Assembly (NCBI GenBank): GCA_028386065.3
Contig: JAKUCV010001082.1
Span: 33,508-97,507, forward strand
DNA from: Turnera subulata
Taxonomy: Eukaryota > Streptophyta > Magnoliopsida > Malpighiales > Passifloraceae
Direction of reading: 5' to 3'
DNA: 64,000 bases
Shown here: positions 1 to 6,829 of the stretch, in pieces
How the letters are laid out: every line of letters begins with the position of its first letter
Position numbering within the stretch: the stretch's first letter is position 1
Notes under the pieces: model-generated
What the model was told of the DNA's origin: nothing
Databases searched by the model: none
Seen by the model: only the letters and a program-made list of their open reading frames with translations
Translations under genes and position numbers: made by a program

Positions 1-804
1 TGATACGGCAACACTACCAGAACAAAGCTAGATAGCACCTCCTTATCAATCGAGTCACCAAGATCAGAAACCAATTCAACCAAAGGCTTTAGTGAATACC
101 TCTATCACCTCAAAACACAACAAAGGCATTAAGCAACAATAGAGTAATAAACACAAGGAATCTTGTAAACGCCACAAGTAATCAATTACTTGATAAGTAA
201 ACACAATCCCTAAAATAAACAAGAGAGAATTTAATTCTAACTTGCAAATAAAACCAAGGTAAGAAAACCTCAAACTTTATTATGAAATATCAATTGTCAT
301 GTGTGCTTAATAAACATCCCAAGGGCCTATTTATAGGACTCCCCAAGTTGGCACCAACCCTAGGAGGACAAAACAAAATTGTCTTCTAAAAGGAAGACAA
401 AACAAAATTGTCTTCTAACCCTAAAAGGAAGACAAAACAAAATTGCCTTCTTACTCTAAAAGGAAGACAAAACAAAATTGTTTTCCAACTCTAAAGGGAA
501 GACAACACAAAATTATCTTCTAACTCTAAAAGTCAAGTCGGCCACCTCTACCTAGTTGGACTAGGTTTTGACTTTTTAATCGACGTGGACCCCACTTTCT
601 CCAGCTAGATTGTCATCGTGGGCCCCACTCTTCTCCAAGCTTAATCATCTTGTCTTCTTGTAATTCTTGATTAATCCTAGCTTGGACAAAATGTAACATG
701 TGGTTCTTGATCATCTTCAATCGAGCCCGTGTGATTGGTCCTTGAGGCAAGCTAATGGCGCCATCTCCATCCTCAGCTCCACTTGGTGCTTGCTTGTTTG
801 CATC
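1..804 (-). mobile_element. Degenerate Ty3/gypsy-type fragment (minus strand)
   Basis: No intact gene is visible here. On the minus strand, roughly 755 down to 613, a short reading frame contains GPITRARLKMIK. That resembles the GPITRARAK-type motif often found near the C-terminus of plant Ty3/gypsy polyproteins. The lower-coordinate part is AT-rich and would then be the element's 3' non-coding region or LTR. No LTR pair, primer-binding site or target duplication is visible because the window starts inside it. The fragment ends abruptly at 804/805, where Copia integrase sequence begins. The family assignment rests on one short motif and is tentative. Confidence 0.35.
363..531. repeat. Tandem array of ~35-bp units, each a small hairpin
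   Basis: About five imperfect units follow one another. Each carries GAAGACAA, a short A-rich spacer and TTGTCTTC, so every unit is itself an inverted repeat with 8-bp arms. The spacer CTCTAAAAG or CCTAAAAG joins successive units. The last units have decayed (TTTTCC, ATCTTC). The array lies in the AT-rich part of the degenerate Ty3-type fragment. Confidence 0.85.
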
Positions 805-1507
805 ACCTATACATCCACCGTGTGGACCATTTAGATATTTTATGGTTTTAATTGATGCATCAACTAGATGGTCCCATGTGTGCCTTTTGTCCTCACGCAA
901 TTTGGCGTTTGCGCGCTTATTATCACAATTGATCAAATTGCACGCACACTTACCAGATCATGCAGTTAAGACGATACGTCTTGATAATGCTGCTGAATTC
1001 ACCTCTAAGGTGTTTAGTGACTATTGTATGTCAATTGGAATTGTGGTTGAACACCCTATAGCTCATGTTCATACCCAAAATGGTCTAGTAGAATCATTAA
1101 TTAAATGCCTCCAGTTGATTGCGAGGCCATTATTGATGAGATGCAAACTCCTCGTTATTGCTTGGGGACATGCTATTTTGCATGCAGCAATACTTGTGCG
1201 CATCAGGCCAACAAGTTATCATAAGCTCTCCCCTATTCAATTGGTTCATGGTCACGAACCTAATATCTCCTATCTTCGGACCTTTGGTTGTGCAGTATAT
1301 GTGCCAATTGCTCTACCACAGTGAACTAAAATGGGTCCTCAAATAAGATTGGGCATATATATTGGATATGAATCTCCATCAATTATAAAATATTTGGAAC
1401 CAACAATTGGAGATTTATTTACAGCAAGATTTGCTAATTGTCATTTTGATGAAAATGTTTATCCAACACTAGGGGGAGAAATAAGTAGGTGGATAAAGAA
1501 ATTAAAT
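805..1507 (+). pseudogene. Orphan Copia integrase block, near-identical to 13988-14690
   Basis: This 703-bp block encodes the Ty1/Copia integrase core, from PIHPPCGPFRYFMV through RLDNAAEF (second catalytic Asp) and GLVESLIK (catalytic Glu), then the C-terminal GPQ-RLGIYIGYESPS region. It matches 13988-14690 with no indel and about 8 base differences by eye. The first catalytic Asp, present in the full copy just before its ICGPIHPP, lies outside the block. Both copies share the stop after LPQ/PPQ, so the block descends from an already broken element. A plus-strand frame (755-1324) fuses it to upstream unrelated sequence, but this is a mosaic and not a gene. Confidence 0.85.
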
Positions 1508-2118
1508 AGGATATCATTCTTCTAATGAAACGCCCCGACCCGTATTTACCGTACACAGTAAACACGTGCTGGAACTGTGACAACCCAACCCAACAAAGCC
1601 CAGCATACAATGTATACAACGGGTATCCGGGCTCAACAACCCAAAGTAAAAACAATAATAATAACTCAACTGGCCTAATGGCCCAACAATAATAAAACAG
1701 TGCACAGCGGAAGACTTAATAACTCACATAAATACTGTATGCGACATAGATGCAATCTATGAATCCAAGCCCTGTCCAAGGGATAACGCTGCAGCCTATC
1801 TGGAATGCACCAAACCTGTACAACAAATAACTCATCCTACGGGATGAAAGCCCGCAGGTGAGGGGTGAGTCCGAAGTGCTCACCGACGAAGGAAAAACAA
1901 TCAATATGCACACTATAAAACTCAAGGTACAAAAACAGGCAAAAACCGCCAAATACATACCAAACCGAAAGACTAGACCCAAAACAGGTCCAAAACCGAA
2001 AAGACTCCAATAAAACCAATTATCCAATTTTATCTTTTCCGGGCCCCGTCACGGATAAGCTAGAGGTCAGACCTGGTTATCAACACATTCCGGGTGCCAG
2101 ACCAAATCAGAGAACCCA

Positions 2119-2502
2119 GGGATCGACATCCCAAAAATACGAACCCAGGGATAGACATCCCAAAAATAATCACGGGATAGACATCCCAAGCATAGACATT
2201 CTTATCACAAGAACCCAGGTCAAGGCCACCACGAAACAGTCTTAAACCATCGAGTCGTACCACTACTTATCACGTGACAATTATATTATCGTCATTAAAA
2301 TCACATCACAGGGATCGACATCCCTAACCAAAATCCCGGGATAGACATTCCTACCAAGGATCGACATACTTGTCACAATTTATTATATAATCCTTTATAC
2401 TTAATCCAAAAGACATAGAAAATCAACACGGGGATAAACATCCCAAAAACCAACATGGGATAAACATCCCGACAACAATCAAGACCATGGGATAAATATC
2501 CC
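2119..2502. repeat. Array of GGGATNNACATCCC mini-palindromes in the LTR
   Basis: Copies of GGGATCGACATCCC, GGGATAGACATCCC, GGGATAAACATCCC and decayed forms recur irregularly, about eight to nine times in 390 bp. The same array occurs at about 7423-7806 in the partner LTR. Weaker versions (GGGATCAACATCCC) occur at about 52691-52812 and 58130-58370, and in the opposite orientation (GGGATGTTTATCCC) at about 63529-63580. Each unit can fold on 5-bp arms. The function is unknown. Confidence 0.8.
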
Positions 2503-4110
2503 GAACCAAACCACAGCAACCCAAAGCAAATGCAACATCAAACTCAATAACCGAGTAATATAGGCACATATAGAAGGAAATCCATCCTCACCTTGGCCGA
2601 TTACTCAACTCCGGAAACAATGACCGGTCCGACGCCGGCTGCTCGGGAAACTGCCCGATATCCAAATCTATACAACCAAAACAATATATACACATAAATG
2701 CACATAATCGGTATACTATGATGCCAAACTGTGCAATAACCCATCCCAGTTCTTATCCTTTATTATTATCTTTTACCGAAAATATTTTACCGTACGTCTA
2801 TCCGAATATAATTCCGGTACCATACTTTAATTAAAACTCTTTTCAAAATATTACATTAAATAATTATTCTTTCCAAGATATTAATTATCATAGTTTTCTA
2901 GAGATTATAACATATATATAGTTTCCAAAATATTAATCAAAGATATTTTTCTAGTAACTTAAATATATATATATATATATATATATCACTTATTTTAGAA
3001 AATATAATTCTTTATCAAAAATATATATAAAGTTAATCATATGCTATTTATATACTTTTCCAGAGAAAATAAAATAATATATATATAAATTTCCAAAAAT
3101 TATTTCATGACACACATATATATATTTTTCAAACAATATTAGTTTTTCTCCAAAACATAACTTAATTATTTACCCATGTATATATATTTATATTATCCTC
3201 AAAATACCAAAATTAAATTGACCATAATTTTCTAAAAGTAAACATATAATTTTTTCCAAAATTATATACCAGAATATATATATATATATATATTGTTTTG
3301 TTAAATTAAAAAAAAATAAATCAGACTGGGCTGAACAGGACCAAGCCCAGACCAAGGCAGCAGGCCCGCCAAGGTCCGGCCCAATACCTGCCCACAGCCC
3401 AGCCCACGCGAACAACCCAACCCAGAGTAGGCGACCCATATGGAGACGGGTCAAACTCGACCCGGATCAGCTCACCTCGCGGGTTGAGCGGCTGCGACGG
3501 CGACGGCGAGCGCGGGAAGGAAGGCGAGCTCAGCTGCAGCCGCGGCGGGTGAAGGCGACTTCATGGGTGGTGGAACGGCGGCGCGGCGACGGCAGGGAGC
3601 TGAGCAGCGGTGCGGAAGAACAGATCCGCCGGGTTTCGCCGCGGGTCGACGGCCCGTCACGGCGCCTCGGTGATCGGAACGAGTCGGGGGCGACGGGGCT
3701 GAGGTCGCGTCGGCTCGACGAACTCGATGGTGGCGGCGGTGCGGCGAGAGGCGGCCCAGAACCCGTCGGCGTGCACAGTGTCAGTGGGGAGGAGGTGACG
3801 CACTGTTCACGCTATTTTCCGATTTTCTTTTTTTTTTCTTCCTTTTTTTTTTCTATTTCTTTCTTTTTTCTTTCAATTTCTTCTTCCTTCTTTTTTTTCA
3901 TTTGCTGTTTTTTTTTTTTTCCCTCTTCTCTTTTTTTTTCCGTTTATTCTGTGTGTTGTTGTTTTTTTTTTCTTTTTTTCTTTTTTTTTCTTTTCCTCTC
4001 TTTTTCTTTTTTTCTCTCTTTTCTTTTCTTTTTCTCTCTTTTTCTTTTTCCTCTCTTTTTCTCTCTTTCTTTTTTTTTCTTTTCCCTTCTTCTCCTGGTT
4101 TCCTTCTTCC

Positions 4111-4119
4111 CTTTTATAG
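4111..4119 (-). promoter_or_regulatory. LTR TATA box (CTATAAAAG on minus strand)
   Basis: CTATAAAAG on the minus strand lies about 325 bp inside the LTR start. It is conserved at 60059-60067 in the solo LTR. The equivalent position of the partner LTR (about 9424-9432) reads differently because of the complemented segment. Its position implies a U3 of about 350 bp and an R-U5 of about 2.5 kb, which is an inference. Confidence 0.6.
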
Positions 4120-4150
4120 TCGGTGATGTACTGTGCGCCTGTGATTCATC

Positions 4151-4175
4151 AATAATGCAGCTTGTCTGCATTATT
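4151..4175. promoter_or_regulatory. Perfect 10-bp-arm hairpin upstream of the LTR TATA box
   Basis: Arms AATAATGCAG and CTGCATTATT flank the loop CTTGT. It lies about 32 bp upstream (minus polarity) of the TATA box. It is repeated at 9463-9487 and, with one arm mismatch, at 60099-60123. A related form sits at about 61578-61601 in the opposite-orientation LTR. Next to it is the palindrome GGTCCGGACC. Its place just upstream of the promoter suggests a regulatory site, but this is unproven. Confidence 0.55.
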
Positions 4176-4588
4176 GAAGCGAGTCCGGTCCGGACCAGAA
4201 AATAACTAATACCCCCTTAGTTATTTTCCGGTGTGATTTTCCGAGAAATTCCGAAACCCGAAAATTACCAACTTAGGCCCGAAAAATCCACGGAAAAATC
4301 ACGAGCGCGGGAAAACTCTCGGTTTCGAAAAACGACCCCCGATTTACCTTGAATTAATTACCCAAGATTAATTAAACTGTAAATCACGGTAAAAAGACTT
4401 TTACAGTCCCGGTAAAAATCAAAAATTATACCCGGGCTGTTACAGTCTACCCACCTTAAAAAGAATTTCGTCCCCGAAATTCCGTCTTATCCGTTAGTCC
4501 TACCACAATAAGCTTCTGGCACACTCTGCCAGGTGTCCAACCTCAACATGAGATACCGCTTATACCCTTAAGCGACATCTCATCCACT

Positions 4589-4596
4589 TATAAATA
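4589..4596 (+). promoter_or_regulatory. Candidate TATA box for the antisense ORF at 4631
   Basis: TATAAATA on the plus strand ends 34 bases before the ATG at 4631. If used, transcription would start only a few bases before that ATG, giving a very short leader. The plus strand is antisense to the element. Confidence 0.4.
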
Positions 4597-4630
4597 CCAA
4601 ACCTCATGACTGGCATACTCACACACAGTC

Positions 4631-5008
4631 ATGGACTCTCCACTCCGATCTCGAACAACCTCAGACTCCGAGAACAACAACTACATCGGTGGCATTGCCT
4701 TCCCGACAAGCTCTGATGAAGAACCTCCGAAGAAGCGGTTCAAGACGAACATCGTCGGCCTGAAGGAACACATGGTGGTCTCTCGAAGACGCCGGAAGAA
4801 GCGTGCTCCCAAAGAAGCTGAGGATCGAAAAGGCAAAGCGACGGCTGAAAGCAGCACACCGCAGCAGACTCTGACGCAGCTGAACGTCTCACTGAAGAAG
4901 ATCAGCTCGGCGGTGGCGCAGATCGAACTGGCGTGCGCGGAGCTGTTCCCACACATGAAGAACGTACAAAAACTTGTAAAAGACTTGGAGAAGCATGTAA
5001 CTCAGTAG
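4631..5008 (+). CDS. Antisense ORF A in LTR element: basic, nuclear-type protein, unknown
   Basis: I do not recognise this 125-residue protein. It has an acidic/polar N-terminus, then PPKKRFK (about residues 35-41) and SRRRRKKRAPK (about 51-61), which together resemble a bipartite nuclear localisation signal. A C-terminal half of about 45 residues with regularly spaced hydrophobics (LTQLNVSLKKI ... VQKLVKDLEKHV) looks like a coiled coil. It runs opposite to the host element and lies about 185 bp inside the 3' LTR. Its codons favour G/C at third positions, unlike the AT-rich surroundings, which argues for real coding. A TATAAATA sits just upstream and AATAAA-like sequence follows the stop. Whether it is expressed is unknown. 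Confidence 0.55.
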   Translation: MDSPLRSRTTSDSENNNYIGGIAFPTSSDEEPPKKRFKTNIVGLKEHMVVSRRRRKKRAPKEAEDRKGKATAESSTPQQTLTQLNVSLKKISSAVAQIELACAELFPHMKNVQKLVKDLEKHVTQ

Positions 5009-5317
5009 AGTTCTTCTTCTCCTGTTGTAAAACTATTATGAAATAAATAAAATAAATTCCCTTTTTAAATCAAAATTCTTATATACGAAATCTTATGTTA
5101 AACGGAAAATTAAAACATCTCAAGACAAAATAAAACTTAACAATTGAAATATAAAATTTAAACATTAAGAAATCAAAAATAAAACTCGTTTAACAAAATC
5201 AAAACAAAAAGGAATTAAAACAAAACATGTTTCATGCTCGGCGCTCTAGATCGATTGTAACCATCCTCGATCCCGAGAAACGTAACGTACACAGCTAACG
5301 GTGACGTCCGTTCCCAC

Positions 5318-5563
5318 GTGAAAAAGATACCCGTTAACTCGGAAGGTGATGATCACGAGCACGTCCTGTGTCCCTCGAAAGAAACGTACCCACTTGTCCA
5401 CAAATTCCGCATGAGCCAAAAACGTCTGTCAAGACAACGTATCTCTCCACCATGTCCGAACAGCTATAAACTTGTCGTGCATGTGCTCTACTCGAGGTAT
5501 GGTCCCATCAGTCTAGCCTCAACGGTCACGGATGCATGTGATAAAAGATGCAGAAAAATATAG
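5318..5563 (+). other. Weak ORF between the antisense ORFs
   Basis: This is an 81-codon plus-strand frame with no recognisable motif. It begins right after a CACGTG (G-box) sequence. It could be a short exon, part of a shared leader for the downstream ORF, or chance. The rest of 5009-5873 is AT-rich with no coding signal. Confidence 0.15.
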
Positions 5564-5873
5564 TAAAACCATGAAAAGAAAAGACAAAGTAGCCAGAGTG
5601 AAAGAAAATCATAAGATGGAAAAAGGCTAAAAAACTCTGGCATGGTAGTCCGAAAAACGTGTAAGGTAAATAGGCAATAAATGAAAGCAACGGCAAATTT
5701 TCAAAAAGCAAATCTTGAAAATCGAAAACAGTAAACACGCTCCCCATAAGAGTATAAAAAAAATGGAGCGGTGAGGTGTAAATTATCAAAAGCATTTAAA
5801 AGCAACAAAACATTCAGGCAACCAAAAACCACAAAACTCTGAAAAACCAAACACCCACACGTCCTAACACAAC

Positions 5874-6557
5874 ATGCCTGCTCCCTCATCAGTCTTCTTC
5901 GTCGAAGGTGCCAATCTTGGCAGAAGGAATCGTCTGGCCTACAGCATGGTCAACGAGCGTGCTGAAGAACTACCGAACGAGCTCGGCAGGATGCCTCGTC
6001 TGGTCTTCGTCGACGAACTCTACTCATCGCGGTTCTTCGTCACTCCAATGGAAGAGGTGTTCTTCCTAGAGGACCGCGGCACTCTGAGGACCTCCTACTA
6101 TGGCTCCGCAAACTCCATCATGTTCTTCATCTCCAAAAGGCTTCAGGAGTTCAACCTGGAGTCCACTTGCCATACCCTGGAGCAAGGTACCTACTATCAG
6201 CTCTCGATGACGGCCCAGAGTATGCCCAGACTCACTCGTCTGCCCGTAACTTGGCCCAAGGCCCGACTACTAGTGTGGAACTGCAGAGGAGTCGCAAGGC
6301 GTTCCCAGGAGTTCTCACGTACTCTGAGGGACTTGAAGAACCAATACAAACCAAACATGGTTCTTCTGACGGAGACCCAGTGGCAACCTCAAGACGATCA
6401 CGGTCTCATCCCACTCCGGTTCCCTCAAGCAAACCGGTTCGAGCTTCCCGGCCAGAACAACGCAGGCGGCATGTGGTTCTCGTGGAGCGACAGCATCCAA
6501 GTCAACATCAACAACGACCCAACCAGCTTCAGGGTCAATGTCGTTCCCAGGCGTTAA
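5874..6557 (+). CDS. Antisense ORF B in LTR element: novel N-terminus plus truncated LINE-type endonuclease domain
   Basis: The protein has 227 residues. About residues 1-125 are unrecognised. From about residue 130 the sequence LLVWNCRGVARRSQEF, then MVLLTETQ and AGGMWFSWSDSIQVNI, follows the order of the first strands of the endonuclease/exonuclease/phosphatase (EEP) fold at the start of plant LINE ORF2. The catalytic Asn (WNCRG) and Glu (TETQ) are present. The protein stops after about 95 residues of a domain that is normally about 220, so the later Asp and His catalytic residues are missing and nuclease activity is not expected. It is uninterrupted, G/C-rich at third positions and antisense to the element. 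It probably entered by capture of LINE sequence. The ATG at 5874 is the first in frame. Confidence 0.6.
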   Translation: MPAPSSVFFVEGANLGRRNRLAYSMVNERAEELPNELGRMPRLVFVDELYSSRFFVTPMEEVFFLEDRGTLRTSYYGSANSIMFFISKRLQEFNLESTCHTLEQGTYYQLSMTAQSMPRLTRLPVTWPKARLLVWNCRGVARRSQEFSRTLRDLKNQYKPNMVLLTETQWQPQDDHGLIPLRFPQANRFELPGQNNAGGMWFSWSDSIQVNINNDPTSFRVNVVPRR

Positions 6558-6813
6558 ATGTATTTTTATTTTTTTAAAAAAATATCAATGTAATGTTTCT
6601 GTCTGTAATATCAATATTATCAATATTAATAATATTGTATTTCCGCTTATTTATGGCATCACTACCTCTTATGTGTATGTTCTGCGACAGCTGGCGTCCC
6701 TTGACTGGATCCATAATGCACTAACTAAAATGATATAAAATAATAAACAAATGGAGCGAACTATGCAAACAAGACAACAAACACACAAGGACTGCCCAAC
6801 AAGACCTAACGCC

Positions 6814-6829
6814 AGCTCCGCTACCAAAA
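6814..6829 (-). other. Primer-binding site (initiator-Met tRNA type)
   Basis: On the minus strand, immediately inside the 5' LTR after a short T-rich spacer, TGGTAGCGGAGC matches the usual TGGTATCAGAGC at 10 of 12 positions. This sets the minus polarity of the element. About 20 codons after it a minus-strand ATG opens a very short frame, all that might be left of gag. Confidence 0.65.

Larger units (their letters stand above)
1526..4444 (-). repeat. 3' LTR of the non-autonomous element
   Basis: This LTR has minus polarity. It contains a minus-strand TATA box near its beginning (4111-4119), a long plus-strand pyrimidine tract (about 3828-4090) that would be a purine-rich leader in the transcript, a GC-rich stretch (3470-3790), an AT-rich stretch (about 2740-3310) and an array of short GGGAT...ATCCC palindromes (2119-2502). 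Open frames through the GC-rich and pyrimidine parts look compositional and are not supported as genes. Confidence 0.92.

Noticed and set aside
363..531. CRISPR array
   Set aside because: Repeats are contiguous without unique spacers, and this is plant nuclear DNA.
1716..2263. Minus-strand frames repeated at 7020-7567
   Set aside because: They are repeated only because the LTRs are repeated; they contain the palindrome array and no protein motif.
3549..4205. 218-codon frame in the LTR (and 8843-9517, 59559-60092)
   Set aside because: Arg/Gly-rich then Phe/Ser-rich translation simply reflects GC-rich and pyrimidine-tract composition inside LTRs; frame content changes between copies and no domain is seen.
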